From the NCBI GenBank assembly GCA_014534425.1, contig JACVRN010000007.1:1-64000 (forward strand): a stretch of DNA of 64,000 nucleotides, in the 5' to 3' direction. A program made the translations under genes and the position numbers. Of this stretch, positions 43,170 through 52,009 are shown one piece after another. Position 1 is the stretch's first letter, and each line of letters begins with the position of its first letter. The notes below the pieces were generated by a model that had not been told where the DNA came from, made no database searches, and saw only the letters and a list, made by a program, of their open reading frames with translations. The DNA comes from Pyrinomonadaceae bacterium (GTDB taxonomy: Bacteria > Acidobacteriota > Blastocatellia > Pyrinomonadales > Pyrinomonadaceae).

Positions 43170-44678
43170 TTATCGCTTACGCTTAATCGTAGCATAAACA
43201 AGTTGGTCGGCCTCGGCCAGCACTTGAATATCATAATCTGCCGACAGCCGTTCGACATTCTCTTTACTGAGAATTATGCGTTTGGCGTCCGCGTCGCGCA
43301 TGATGTCCGCCAGATTCTCGTAATGGACGTAGCGTTTGGCGTCTGAGCTTTCCTGTCTTGAAAACGCGTAAGCCTGCTGAATGGGACGGTCGCTGTAAAA
43401 GAGCGGCGTCTGTGCATAGAAGGGTTCGGCTTCGGAGAGCAGTATCAGTGAATCTTTATCCTGATGGGTCGCGCTCCTGGCTTCGCGCGCAAGCCTTGCG
43501 ACAGGCTCTTCCGGCCTGTAGTTGAGATAGAGCGAGGCGAAACTGTACAGGCCGCCCGTGATGATTAGAAAGACGGAAGCGGCAATGATGATACGACGGT
43601 AAACGGCGCGCGATTGATAAGCTCTATAAAGGTTCGTGAGGAAGGCCGCTATCATAATGCTCAATGCCGGATAGAGAGGGACTATGTACCAGGGGCGTCT
43701 GGTCGGAATCAAAGTGTAGACGCCGAAGACCAGTGCAGCCAGAATCAGCAGCACCCAGGACTGCGAGCGTTCTTTAAGATTTCGCCTGACGAATGAAAAG
43801 ACGGCGAACGGCACCACCAGGCACCAGGGAAAGAAACCGTCAACCAGCTTTCCTACGAAGTAGAGATAGCTTGACGGATGCCCTTCCAGCGTACGGGTCG
43901 AGCGCTCTATAATGTGATAGCCTATGTACTCGTCTACAAAGACGCGCCCGTACCACAGATACATCAGAGCGTGCCACGGCGCGACTATCAACACGGCCAG
44001 CAAGCTTGCGAGCCAGAAATGTTTTGCGCGCACGGCGTAGGCGAAGCGGCGGTCGAAAATCAACGCTAGCAGGATGCTCGCGGGCGCTATGATGCCCCCT
44101 GCTCCTTTCGCCATCAGTGCCAGAGCGCACGAGCACCAGATTAAATACCACCAACGCTGATTCTCATCTTCACGCAGGCGCAGGTACGCGTAAACGGCTA
44201 CGCAGGTGAAGAGCGCCAGCATGACATCCATCGTGCCGAAGCGAGAGAAGGACAGAAAGTGGTAACAGGTCAGCAGGACTATAGCCGACAGCAATCCTAC
44301 GCGCCTGCCGTGCGAGAGCCTGCCTATTAAATATGTGACCCACAGAAGCGCAAGGCCGGAGAGCGCCGAGGCAAGTCTTGCCGTGAATTCGCTGACGCCG
44401 AACAGGCTGTAAAAAAGCGCCGTCATCCACATCAGCAAAGGCGGCTTCTCGAACCAGGGCTTGTACTGCCAGTGCAGCGTCAACCAGTCGCGCCTGCTCA
44501 ACATCTCTTTTGAGACCTGCGCGTAAATGGCTTCGTCCCACGCCGCAAGACTGCCTGCGCCGAGTTTCCAAAGAAGCGCGACGATGGCTATTAAAAAGAG
44601 GCAGAGGAGAGGTAGGGAGTTTGAGAAGAATCGCTTCCCGCTCACGGACTCTGTCGGAGTCATAGGCCGACCGCTCAT
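43170..44678 (-). CDS. Glycosyltransferase family 39-type membrane protein
   Basis: 502 residues, about 10-12 transmembrane helices. Near the N-terminus 'SLAAWDEAIYAQVSKEML' holds the acidic site that binds the lipid-linked sugar, and 'YKPWFEKPPLLMWMTALFY' is the typical P-P-L-x-x-W motif of the ArnT/GT39 group. The C-terminal ~120 residues form a soluble periplasmic domain. Transfers a sugar from a polyprenyl-phosphate carrier to a lipid or protein at the outer face of the inner membrane; acceptor unknown. Start at 44678; ATG 44663 is an alternative. Confidence 0.85.
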   Translation of the reverse strand: MSGRPMTPTESVSGKRFFSNSLPLLCLFLIAIVALLWKLGAGSLAAWDEAIYAQVSKEMLSRRDWLTLHWQYKPWFEKPPLLMWMTALFYSLFGVSEFTARLASALSGLALLWVTYLIGRLSHGRRVGLLSAIVLLTCYHFLSFSRFGTMDVMLALFTCVAVYAYLRLREDENQRWWYLIWCSCALALMAKGAGGIIAPASILLALIFDRRFAYAVRAKHFWLASLLAVLIVAPWHALMYLWYGRVFVDEYIGYHIIERSTRTLEGHPSSYLYFVGKLVDGFFPWCLVVPFAVFSFVRRNLKERSQSWVLLILAALVFGVYTLIPTRRPWYIVPLYPALSIMIAAFLTNLYRAYQSRAVYRRIIIAASVFLIITGGLYSFASLYLNYRPEEPVARLAREARSATHQDKDSLILLSEAEPFYAQTPLFYSDRPIQQAYAFSRQESSDAKRYVHYENLADIMRDADAKRIILSKENVERLSADYDIQVLAEADQLVYATIKRKR

Positions 44679-44804
44679 TTCATCCGCAGATTTTAAGCAA
44701 ACAACTTCGTATGAGCTTTAGACAACCGCAGCCGTGAGATTGTTCCTGACCTTAAGAATTTAAATAGTGGGTCAGTTTGAAAGTGAGTGTCATGAGAATT
44801 GATT

Positions 44805-44899
44805 TTCACCACAGAGGCACAGAGTTCTCAGAGATAGCACAGAGGATTGAATCTCAACCCTCTGTGCCCCCTCTGCGTCCTCTGTGTCTCTGTGGTGAA
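44805..44899. repeat. 95-bp inverted repeat, CACAGAGG type
   Basis: TTCACCACAGAGGCACAGAG (44805-44824) pairs with 44880-44899 with one mismatch; inside, GCACAGAGG near 44838 pairs with CCTCTGTGC near 44860. Repeating CACAGAG / CTCTGTG units at about 8-10 nt spacing make up both arms. It lies between the GT39 gene's start and the stop of rtcA. Confidence 0.85.
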
Positions 44900-44923
44900 T
44901 TGCAAGTTTCTCTACTCTCTACT

Positions 44924-45958
44924 TCAAACTGTCCCACTACCAGAATTTATCTCCATTCTCCAGACATCACTTCCCAGGGACGCGAGGTTAATCTCCACGT
45001 CCAGGAACATCTTGATGATTTCTATGTTGGTGGTGGTGTGAAGCGAGGGCGGGCCTGTGGTGTAGGAGCCGCCACCCGCCAGAGCCAAAGGGATGAGTAG
45101 CTGGTCTGCTAGATGTTCGCCAACGGGCGCGCCGATTGAAAGATAGTTCGCGGCTTCCGTGGCGGCTTGCTCGGCCACCATCTCTGCGCGCACGCCGCGC
45201 TCGCCAACGCTGGTGAAGACTTCCGTCAGGTGCTCGGTGCGAATCTCTATCATGACGACGTTGCCGGGGCTGAGCGCGTTTGCGGAACTCTCTACCTGAA
45301 GCTCTTCGTCGGCCCAAGCGAGGCGCTCGCGTATAACCTGAAGCTCTCGCTCCGCGATTGATGTGGGAAGCTTGACGACCAAGGCCCTGGCGCATCTGTC
45401 TTCGATTGCGCCGCGCGTCTCTATCTCCAAACGCCGAGGCTCGCTGCGCGGCTCTATGTAGACGTTTATGCGCCCGCCGCCGGGAGGATAAAAGCCGTAG
45501 CGCTCAAGTTCCAGGGAGACGTGCGGGCCTGTGCGATTGACTAGCGGCAGGAAGGCTTTCTGTAGAAAGTCGAAGGGCGGCGCGTGCTTGTTGTGCGTTC
45601 CGCCTTCGAGCGTAATGACGCTTGGCTCCTTTGCAATCATCAAGGGCGGCAGCACCGTTTGCAGCACGAGCATCGTCGCGCCAGCCGTGCCAATGGCGAA
45701 GTGATATTCGCCTGGCGCAACCTCGCCCGGAACAAAAGTGAACTCGCGCGACCCTACTGCGGCTCCGTCCACGCGGGCGCAGCCTATCTCTGCGGCTGCC
45801 GTCACGGCGGTCAAGTGCTGCGGTTTGAGTCCGGGCTTCTCTCGCCCCGCGCGAACGTTGTAGATGCGAAAAGGCTTTCCGGTAATCAAAGAGAGCGCGA
45901 GCGAGCTTCTAATAATCTGTCCCCCGCCTTCACCGAACGAGCCGTCAATCGTCAGCAT
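44924..45958 (-). CDS. rtcA: RNA 3'-terminal phosphate cyclase
   Basis: 344 residues, the normal family length. Converts RNA 3'-phosphate to 2',3'-cyclic phosphate with ATP. Signature blocks: 'DGSFGEGGGQIIRSSLALS', 'RAGREKPGLKPQHL', 'GTAGATMLVLQTVLP', 'FYPPGGGRI' and the active-site His in 'SLHTTTNIEII'. RtcA usually works with the RtcB ligase; no rtcB is present. Divergent from a DUF434 gene and near an exonuclease gene, which together suggests an RNA-repair or decay group. The start codon ATG 45958 is the only one at the proper N-terminus ('MLTIDGSFGEGGG'). Confidence 0.93.
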   Translation of the reverse strand: MLTIDGSFGEGGGQIIRSSLALSLITGKPFRIYNVRAGREKPGLKPQHLTAVTAAAEIGCARVDGAAVGSREFTFVPGEVAPGEYHFAIGTAGATMLVLQTVLPPLMIAKEPSVITLEGGTHNKHAPPFDFLQKAFLPLVNRTGPHVSLELERYGFYPPGGGRINVYIEPRSEPRRLEIETRGAIEDRCARALVVKLPTSIAERELQVIRERLAWADEELQVESSANALSPGNVVMIEIRTEHLTEVFTSVGERGVRAEMVAEQAATEAANYLSIGAPVGEHLADQLLIPLALAGGGSYTTGPPSLHTTTNIEIIKMFLDVEINLASLGSDVWRMEINSGSGTV

Positions 45959-46057
45959 TCGCCGTAGCCTCTACCAAATCGGTTTCCATAATCTTAAGAA
46001 TAAGTATAGCTTTGAAGGTCTGGAACGAAGAAGCACTGAGAATCGGAAAAGAGAGAA

Positions 46058-46789
46058 GTGAGTCCTGATAAACGCCAGCACAGGGGCGCGCATCCTGCGG
46101 ACAGGGAGTTGTTCGGCGCGGAGAGGCTGCCCGTTCTGCGCCGCGCGACGGCAGAGCTTTCATGGCTCATGAGTCGCGGCTATGCCATAGTCGCAGCGCT
46201 GAAATTGGTGGGCGACCGCTACGGCTTAACGCATCGCCAGCGACTTGCAGTCTCGCGCGCGGCCTGTTCGAACGAGCAACGCGCCTCTCGCGCCTCACGT
46301 TGTCTTTCAATCGAAGAGGCCGAAGGGAAGAGCCTGATTGTTGACGGCTTCAATCTAATCATCACCGTGGAGGCCGCCATGAGCGCGGGGCTGCTGATAC
46401 TTGCGCGCGACCTGTGCGTCAGGGATTTGTCCAGCGTTCACGGCTCCTACAGGTCTGTGGAGGAAACGCAGAGCGCCATTGGTCTGATTGGAGAAGCGCT
46501 TGAGGCAATACGGCCCGCGAGCGTGCGCTGGCTTCTAGATAGACCCGTCTCGAATAGCGGGCGGCTGGCGCAGAGAATCAAAGAGATGGGCGAAGAGCGC
46601 GGCTGGCCCTGGTCTGTCGAAACCGTCTTCAACCCGGACAATCTCATACAGACTTCCTCTTCAGTCGCCATCACCTCCGACTCCGTGATTCTGGATTCGG
46701 CCCCACGCTGGCTCAACTTGAATCAGCACTTGATAACACGCTATCTTTCAGACTCGTGGTTGATAGACCTCTCTTTTGAGGAAGAGTAA
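46058..46789 (+). CDS. DUF434 family protein with NYN/PIN-like motif
   Basis: 243 residues, GTG start (MSPDKRQ). The N-terminal half is the DUF434 helical domain ('LRRATAELSWLMSRGYAIVAALKLVGDRYGLTHRQRLAVSRAA'). The second half resembles DUF5616: 'SLIVDGFNLIITVEAAMSAG' (as in NYN/PIN nucleases' D-G-x-N-x-I), 'SVHGSYRSVEETQSAI', 'RWLLDRPVSNSG', and 'VAITSDSVILDS' near the end with Asp residues in the place of PIN-domain ligands. Function is unproved; a nuclease is possible. Divergent from rtcA (99-bp gap) and 25 bp before the DEDDh exonuclease. Confidence 0.65.
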   Translation: MSPDKRQHRGAHPADRELFGAERLPVLRRATAELSWLMSRGYAIVAALKLVGDRYGLTHRQRLAVSRAACSNEQRASRASRCLSIEEAEGKSLIVDGFNLIITVEAAMSAGLLILARDLCVRDLSSVHGSYRSVEETQSAIGLIGEALEAIRPASVRWLLDRPVSNSGRLAQRIKEMGEERGWPWSVETVFNPDNLIQTSSSVAITSDSVILDSAPRWLNLNQHLITRYLSDSWLIDLSFEEE

Positions 46790-46814
46790 AGCAAGCCAGA
46801 TTGTTCCGCGCCTG

Positions 46815-47363
46815 ATGTATTTCAATACCAAACAGCTTTACACTCCCGCGCTCGCCATCTACGAGTTCAACGAAAGGTCGCTCATTGTTGATACTGAAAC
46901 GGTGGGGGCGGGCGGCACGACAGAGATAATCGAGATTGCTTTCGGAGACGCAAAGGGCGAGATAGTCTTTCAGTCGCTAGTGCGTCCGGTCTTCAACACA
47001 AGGACACGCCTGCCAAAAGAGAGCCGCTTTGAAAGGGAAGAACTGGAGGCTGCGCCTTACTGGACGGACATCTGGCCGCAAGTCAGAGAGCTTGTACGCA
47101 ACCGCTTGCTCATAGCCTACAACGCAGGCTTCGACCGTCGCGCGCTGGCCGCCTCTTGCTCGCGCCACAATCATCAGACAGAGGAGCGCGGCTGGCGCTG
47201 CGCCATGCAACTTGTCAAACAGGTGGCGGGCGTAAAAAAGTCTCTGCCGTTGGCGGAAGCCTGCGCGCTCTATGGCCTGCCCGGCGGTACACACCGCGCC
47301 GCCGCAGATGTCCGGGCCACTTATAACCTGCTCAACGCTCTGAAGAATTCCATCCGCGATTAA
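46815..47363 (+). CDS. DEDDh-type 3'-5' exonuclease
   Basis: 182 residues. The DEDD motifs are visible: 'IVDTETVG' (Asp-Glu), 'IAYNAGFDRRAL' (Asp) and 'HRAAADV' (His and Asp). This is the DnaQ/RNase T superfamily; ribonuclease or proofreading-like activity. ATG 46815 avoids overlap with the DUF434 gene; a frame from TTG 46776 would overlap it by 14 bp. Located in the same group as rtcA and DUF434. Confidence 0.85.
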   Translation: MYFNTKQLYTPALAIYEFNERSLIVDTETVGAGGTTEIIEIAFGDAKGEIVFQSLVRPVFNTRTRLPKESRFEREELEAAPYWTDIWPQVRELVRNRLLIAYNAGFDRRALAASCSRHNHQTEERGWRCAMQLVKQVAGVKKSLPLAEACALYGLPGGTHRAAADVRATYNLLNALKNSIRD

Positions 47364-47463
47364 CCCGCGAGCGGGCAGTTGTATTAATATAAGCATACGT
47401 CTTCCGCTTGCCGAACCCGGGGGTTATGAATCTATTCCATCTTTTCGTAGAGGACAAAACCTC

Positions 47464-50175
47464 ATGTCAGAGAGCAGCAATCGTAAATGGGTTTATCTTT
47501 TTGAAGAGGGAAGCGGTGAACAGAAATCACTTCTCGGCGGCAAAGGCGCTGGCCTTGCCGACATGACGCGCGCAGGATTGCCTGTGCCTCCGGGCTTCGT
47601 CGTCACGACCGAAGCTTGCAACGCCTTTTACTCAAACGGCAAACAGTTCCCGGAAGGAATGTGGGAGCAGGTGGAGGCAGGACTCCGCGCCATTGAAGAG
47701 AAGGTCGGAAAGCGCTTTGGCGATCCCGCGAATCCCTTGCTGGTTTCCGTGCGCTCGGGCGCAGCCTTCTCAATGCCTGGCATGATGGACACCGTGCTCA
47801 ACCTTGGACTCAACGAGCAGACCGTGCAGGGGCTTGCCGAGCAGACAGGAGACCTGCGCTTTGCTCTGGATGCTTACCGCCGCTTTGCTTCTCTCTTCGG
47901 AGAGATAGTCATGGGCGTGGCGCACGAGAAGTTCGAGCGCGTGATGGATAGATATAAAGCGCGCACGCGCGGAGGACGCGACACAGACCTTGAGCCTGAG
48001 CAACTGCGCGAAATCATAGCCGCCGAAAAGCAGATTATCTTTGCAGAGCAGCGCGGCACCGCAATCCCCGAAGACCCTTACGAGCAGCTACGCGTGGCAA
48101 TCGCCGCCGTCTTCAATTCCTGGATGGGACGCCGCGCCGTAGATTACCGAAGGGTGCATCGCATCTCGGACGAACTCGGCACAGCCGTCAACGTGCAGGC
48201 TATGGTCTTCGGCAACATGGGGGCCGAAAGCGGCACGGGCGTAGCCTTCACACGCAATCCTTCAACGGGCGAAAAGGCTCTCTACGGCGAGTATCTTTTG
48301 AACGCGCAGGGCGAAGACGTGGTCGCGGGCATTCGCACTCCGAACGCAATCAGCCAGCTTCAGAAAGAACTGCCGGAAGTTTATAAGCAGTTCGCCTCGA
48401 TTGCCGAGCGGCTTGAGCGGCACTACAGGGATATGCAGGACGTGGAGTTCACAATAGAGCGCGGGCATCTGTGGATGCTTCAAACCCGCACGGGCAAGCG
48501 GACGGGCGCTGCCGCAGTGCGCGTGGCCGTAGACATGGTTCACGAAAACCTGATTGACCGCGCGACGGCAGTGCAGCGCGTCACACCCGAACAGCTTGAC
48601 CAGCTTCTTCACCCAACGGTTGACCCGAACAACGACGCTACGGTCTTGGCGACGGGACTTCCGGCCAGCCCCGGCGCGGCCCAGGGCTGCGTGGTCTTCG
48701 ACCCGGACGAGGCCGAAGAGATGGCGCGGGGCGGCGCGAAGGTCGTGCTTGTTCGACAGGAAACAAGCCCCGACGATTTTCACGGCATGGTAGCGGCGCA
48801 GGCCATAGTCACTGCGCGCGGCGGTATGACCAGCCACGCGGCTGTCGTTGCGCGCGGCATGGGCAAGTCTTGCGTCAGTGGCGCAGGACAGCTTGATATT
48901 GATTACGGCCAGCAGCAGTTCAGCGTTGACGGAACGGTCGTCACCAAAGGCGAGTGGATTACCGTTGACGGCTCTACGGGCCGCGTCTACCTGGGACAGG
49001 TTCCAACCGTTCAGCCCACGCTCGGCACTGACTTCACAGAGTTGATGAGTTGGGCGGACGAGTTCAGGCAGTTGCGCGTGCGCGCCAACGCAGACACGCC
49101 GCACGACTCGCAGGTAGCCAGGGATTACGGAGCCGAAGGCATAGGACTGTGCCGCACAGAGCACATGTTCTTCGGTGACGAAAGACTCGCTGCCATGCGG
49201 CAGATGATTCTGGCCGACGGCGTAGGCGCACGCGAGAAGGCGCTCGAAAAATTGTTGCCGCTCCAGCGCAAAGATTTCGTAGGCATCTTTCAGGCTATGG
49301 CCGGATTGCCCGTGACCATAAGACTGCTAGACCCGCCGCTTCACGAATTCCTGCCGAACTTGCAGGAGCTTCTGGAAGAGTTGTCGGAGATGAAGCTCAC
49401 CTTGCAGCGCTCAGGCTCTATTCGAGAGATGGACAGGCTGCTCGACGAGATTGACGAGAAGCGTAGGCTGCTGCAACAGGTCGAACGCCTGCGCGAGAAC
49501 AATCCGATGCTGGGGCATCGCGGCTGTCGTCTGGGCCTTGTCTATCCTGAAGTGACGCGCATGCAGACGCGCGCCATCTTCGAGGCGGCTTGCCAGGTGC
49601 AGGGCGAAGGCATAATCGTGAAGCCGGAAATCATGGTGCCGCTCGTCTCCACAGCCGAAGAGCTACGCAACCAGGCAGACCTCATACGCGAAGTCGCGCG
49701 CGAAGTCACGGGCGAGTACGGGATGACGATTGATTTCAAGGTCGGCACGATGATAGAGCTTCCGCGCGCCGCGCTCACGGCAGACAAGATAGCCGAGTAC
49801 GCAGACTTCTTCTCCTTCGGCACGAACGACCTGACGCAGACCACCTTCGGCCTGAGCCGGGACGATTCGGGCCGCTTCCTCTCGCTCTACGTAGAGCACA
49901 AGATTCTGCCCGACGATCCCTTTCAGGTCTTAGACCCTGACGGCGTGGGCCAGCTTGTCAGGATAGGCACGGAGCGCGGGCGAAGCGTCAAACCGAAACT
50001 CAAGGTGGGCATCTGCGGCGAGCACGGAGGCGAGCCTCGCTCCATAGCCTTCTGCAACGAGATAGGTCTGGACTACGTCAGTTGCTCGCCCTTCCGCGTC
50101 CCCATCGCACGCCTCGCCGCAGCCCAGGCCACGCTCAGCCGTGAAGGCGAGATGATAAAAGAGGCGAGCGCCTAA
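47464..50175 (+). CDS. ppdK: Pyruvate, phosphate dikinase
   Basis: 903 residues, the standard length. Interconverts pyruvate + ATP + Pi and phosphoenolpyruvate + AMP + PPi. N-terminal nucleotide-binding domain ('LLGGKGAGLADMTRAGLPVPPGFVV'), phospho-His458 in 'GGMTSHAAVVARGMGK', and PEP-binding barrel with 'CRTEHMFFG', 'SFGTNDLTQTTFG' and catalytic Cys851 in 'GICGEHGGEP'. Cytoplasmic; gluconeogenic or glycolytic direction depends on the organism's metabolism. Monocistronic, 100 bp after the exonuclease gene; the strong hairpin 50181-50238 follows. Confidence 0.96.
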   Translation: MSESSNRKWVYLFEEGSGEQKSLLGGKGAGLADMTRAGLPVPPGFVVTTEACNAFYSNGKQFPEGMWEQVEAGLRAIEEKVGKRFGDPANPLLVSVRSGAAFSMPGMMDTVLNLGLNEQTVQGLAEQTGDLRFALDAYRRFASLFGEIVMGVAHEKFERVMDRYKARTRGGRDTDLEPEQLREIIAAEKQIIFAEQRGTAIPEDPYEQLRVAIAAVFNSWMGRRAVDYRRVHRISDELGTAVNVQAMVFGNMGAESGTGVAFTRNPSTGEKALYGEYLLNAQGEDVVAGIRTPNAISQLQKELPEVYKQFASIAERLERHYRDMQDVEFTIERGHLWMLQTRTGKRTGAAAVRVAVDMVHENLIDRATAVQRVTPEQLDQLLHPTVDPNNDATVLATGLPASPGAAQGCVVFDPDEAEEMARGGAKVVLVRQETSPDDFHGMVAAQAIVTARGGMTSHAAVVARGMGKSCVSGAGQLDIDYGQQQFSVDGTVVTKGEWITVDGSTGRVYLGQVPTVQPTLGTDFTELMSWADEFRQLRVRANADTPHDSQVARDYGAEGIGLCRTEHMFFGDERLAAMRQMILADGVGAREKALEKLLPLQRKDFVGIFQAMAGLPVTIRLLDPPLHEFLPNLQELLEELSEMKLTLQRSGSIREMDRLLDEIDEKRRLLQQVERLRENNPMLGHRGCRLGLVYPEVTRMQTRAIFEAACQVQGEGIIVKPEIMVPLVSTAEELRNQADLIREVAREVTGEYGMTIDFKVGTMIELPRAALTADKIAEYADFFSFGTNDLTQTTFGLSRDDSGRFLSLYVEHKILPDDPFQVLDPDGVGQLVRIGTERGRSVKPKLKVGICGEHGGEPRSIAFCNEIGLDYVSCSPFRVPIARLAAAQATLSREGEMIKEASA

Positions 50176-50180
50176 CAAAG

Positions 50181-50238
50181 AAGGCTCCGTAGGAGCGATA
50201 TGTAATTGATTTGAAACATGTCGCTCCTACGGAGCTTT
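50181..50238. terminator. Long hairpin after ppdK (GTAGGAGCGA type)
   Basis: Left 50181-50203 pairs with 50216-50238: core GCTCCGTAGGAGCGA (50184-50198) perfectly complementary to 50221-50235, extended by near matches to 23 bp, loop 12 nt, right arm ending in TTT. Likely terminator for ppdK and a repeat-like element: a second part with the same GCTCC/GGAGC core follows at 50270. Confidence 0.7.
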
Positions 50239-50269
50239 AATTTATGTTCGTAGCCGACAACTATAAACA

Positions 50270-50291
50270 TTTAGCTCCTGACGGAGCTAAA
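50270..50291. repeat. Second GGAGCT hairpin downstream of ppdK
   Basis: TTTAGCTCC (50270-50278), loop TGAC, GGAGCTAAA (50283-50291), perfect 9 bp. It shares GCTCC/GGAGC with the hairpin at 50181-50238 and is preceded by CTATAAACA. Confidence 0.6.
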
Positions 50292-50399
50292 GAAGATTTG
50301 TGTACTTCATCATTGCTTTTGCTTTCCTGTTTTGGCTTGTGTTACCTTTTGCAGCCGCCCGTTTGGGAATCTTTTTGGTGAAGCGCCTTAAGCTAAGAG

Positions 50400-50897
50400 A
50401 TGTCAAACCGAGCTAAGACTATCAGCCTACGCCCATCGACCCCCGAAGACGAAGCTTTCCTCTACGAAGTTTACAAGAGCACGCGCGCCGAAGAGATGGC
50501 CGCGTGGGGCTGGCCCACCGCGCAGCAGGATGCTTTCCTACAGTTGCAGTTCAAAGCCCAACAGATGAGCTATCAGATGGAGGACGGGCAATCAGGCACG
50601 CAGATTATCCTCCTCGACGGCCAACCCGTAGGACAACTCATAGTCAACCGAACCGAGAGCGAAATCCATCTCACGGACATATCTCTGTTGACGGAGCATA
50701 GAAGCGGCGGCATAGGAACTCTGCTCATCAAGGAACTCTTTGAAGAGGCGGCGGCGGAGGGCAAGGTCGTCGAGCTTCACGTCTTGAAAACGAACCGGGC
50801 CATGCGGCTGTACGAGCGGCTTGGGTTCAAGACCATAGGCGAGAGCGGGATGCATTTCCAGATGCAGTGGGTTCCCGGCACAGAGCGCCCAGCCTGA
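50400..50897 (+). CDS. GNAT-family N-acetyltransferase (first of a pair)
   Basis: 165 residues. GNAT fold with 'LRPSTPEDEAFLYEVYKSTR' at the start and the acetyl-CoA-binding 'EHRSGGIGTLLIKELFEEA' (Q/R-x-x-G-x-G/A), ending in 'NRAMRLYERLGFKTIGES'. It shares the opening, 'TRAEEMA', 'ILL' and 'LLIKEL' blocks with the gene at 51253, so the two are paralogues on either side of a DUF6916 gene. It starts a block of six genes ending at 53610. Acceptor unknown: a tail-collar protein or a small molecule. Confidence 0.85.
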   Translation: MSNRAKTISLRPSTPEDEAFLYEVYKSTRAEEMAAWGWPTAQQDAFLQLQFKAQQMSYQMEDGQSGTQIILLDGQPVGQLIVNRTESEIHLTDISLLTEHRSGGIGTLLIKELFEEAAAEGKVVELHVLKTNRAMRLYERLGFKTIGESGMHFQMQWVPGTERPA

Positions 50898-50936
50898 CTT
50901 ACGGAAATTAGAAACTATTTAGACGGAGACTACTTT

Positions 50937-51242
50937 ATGAAAGACCTGCACCTGTCCTCTTTTTCCGAGCACCTGAATACGAAGTTCCGCATTCATCCAG
51001 ACGATTCCACTATTGTAGAAGTCGAGTTGATAGAGGCCACAGACGTTGGCTCGACGCCCAGGCAGGAGCGCTTCTCTTTAATCTTCCGTGGGCCGCGCGA
51101 GCCTTTCCTTCCGCAGAACATGTACAGGATGGAGCACGACAAGATTGAGACTCTCAACCTGTTCCTCGTCCCCGTAGCAAATGACGAGGAGGACGGCTTT
51201 CAATACGAGGCCGTCTTCAATCGCCTTCATAAAGTAAAGTGA
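50937..51242 (+). CDS. DUF6916-like small protein
   Basis: 101 residues, beta-rich: 'FRIHPDDSTIVEVELIEATD', 'QERFSLIFRGPREPFLPQNMYRMEHDKI', 'LNLFLVPVANDEEDGFQYEAVFNR'. This is the pattern of the DUF6916 family, which in Acidobacteria often stands beside tail-collar proteins. No signal peptide. Function unknown. It is followed 10 bp later by the second acetyltransferase gene, so the genes are cotranscribed. Confidence 0.7.
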   Translation: MKDLHLSSFSEHLNTKFRIHPDDSTIVEVELIEATDVGSTPRQERFSLIFRGPREPFLPQNMYRMEHDKIETLNLFLVPVANDEEDGFQYEAVFNRLHKVK

Positions 51243-51252
51243 GCCGCGAGCG

Positions 51253-51744
51253 ATGGAAGAAAAGCTTGATGAAAGAAGCGCGCCCGTTACCTTGAGACCC
51301 GCGACAGATGAAGACGAGCCTTTCCTCTTCGCAGTCTACGCCAGCACACGCGCCGAAGAGATGGCTGTGGTGCCCTGGGACGACGCGCAGAAAGAAGCCT
51401 TCCTCAAAATGCAGTTCACAGCGCAGCAGACGCACTACAGGAATTTCTACACGGGAACCAGCCACGACATAATTCTTCTCGGCGAGCAGGCAGTCGGTCG
51501 TCTCTACGTCTCAAGAGGAGAGAGTGAGATTCGCATTCTGGACATAACTATCCTGCCAGAGTATCGCAGCAAGGGTATAGGCACGCCGCTCATTAAAGAG
51601 TTGATGACGGAGGCAGAGCGCGAGGCGAAGTCGCTCACCATTCATGTGGAATCCTACAATCCTTCGCTCAGGCTCTTCGAGCGACTTGGGTTCTCAAAGA
51701 TTGCGGACGAGGGCATTTATCACCTCATGGAACGGCGGCCATGA
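51253..51744 (+). CDS. GNAT-family N-acetyltransferase (second of a pair)
   Basis: 163 residues. Same fold as 50400-50897, with 'LRPATDEDEPFLFAVYASTRAEEMAV' and 'EYRSKGIGTPLIKELMTEAERE', final 'NPSLRLFERLGFSKI'. The shared TRAEEM, SEI and IGT-LIKEL blocks show a tandem duplication with the DUF6916 gene inserted. The gene lies 10 bp after DUF6916 and about 265 bp before the first tail-collar gene. Together they suggest a unit where acetylation and collar proteins are linked, although no direct evidence shows this. Confidence 0.85.
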   Translation: MEEKLDERSAPVTLRPATDEDEPFLFAVYASTRAEEMAVVPWDDAQKEAFLKMQFTAQQTHYRNFYTGTSHDIILLGEQAVGRLYVSRGESEIRILDITILPEYRSKGIGTPLIKELMTEAEREAKSLTIHVESYNPSLRLFERLGFSKIADEGIYHLMERRP

Positions 51745-51781
51745 TGAAGAGCGTGGCGGGTCGGGGATTTGAAAAATTATC

Positions 51782-51810
51782 TTGTATTGAGAAGAGCTTA
51801 GGTTTACAAT
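51782..51810 (+). promoter_or_regulatory. Putative promoter upstream of the tail-collar genes
   Basis: -10 TACAAT (51805-51810, five of six) with a weak -35 TTGTAT (51782-51787) at 17 bp. A 7-bp leader hairpin, TGCCGCA (51869-51875) / TGCGGCA (51881-51887), lies between it and the first collar gene. The gene starts at 52010, so the leader would be about 200 nt. Confidence 0.4.
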
Positions 51811-52009
51811 CCCCGCGCCTCGTAGTTGCAAGTAAGCAATACCCTGACAGCCGATGCCTTAATTGCGCTGCCGCAGGACATGCGGCAAAGGCGTAGGCTT
51901 CACTTCTGCCAAAGGCACTCTTGCAAGCGGTTCGCTTTCTTCAAGGGGCGTTCTTTTCCCGATCAATCTGTAAATTTCCACCAGTAAGTTTAAGCTAAGA
52001 GGAGAAATT

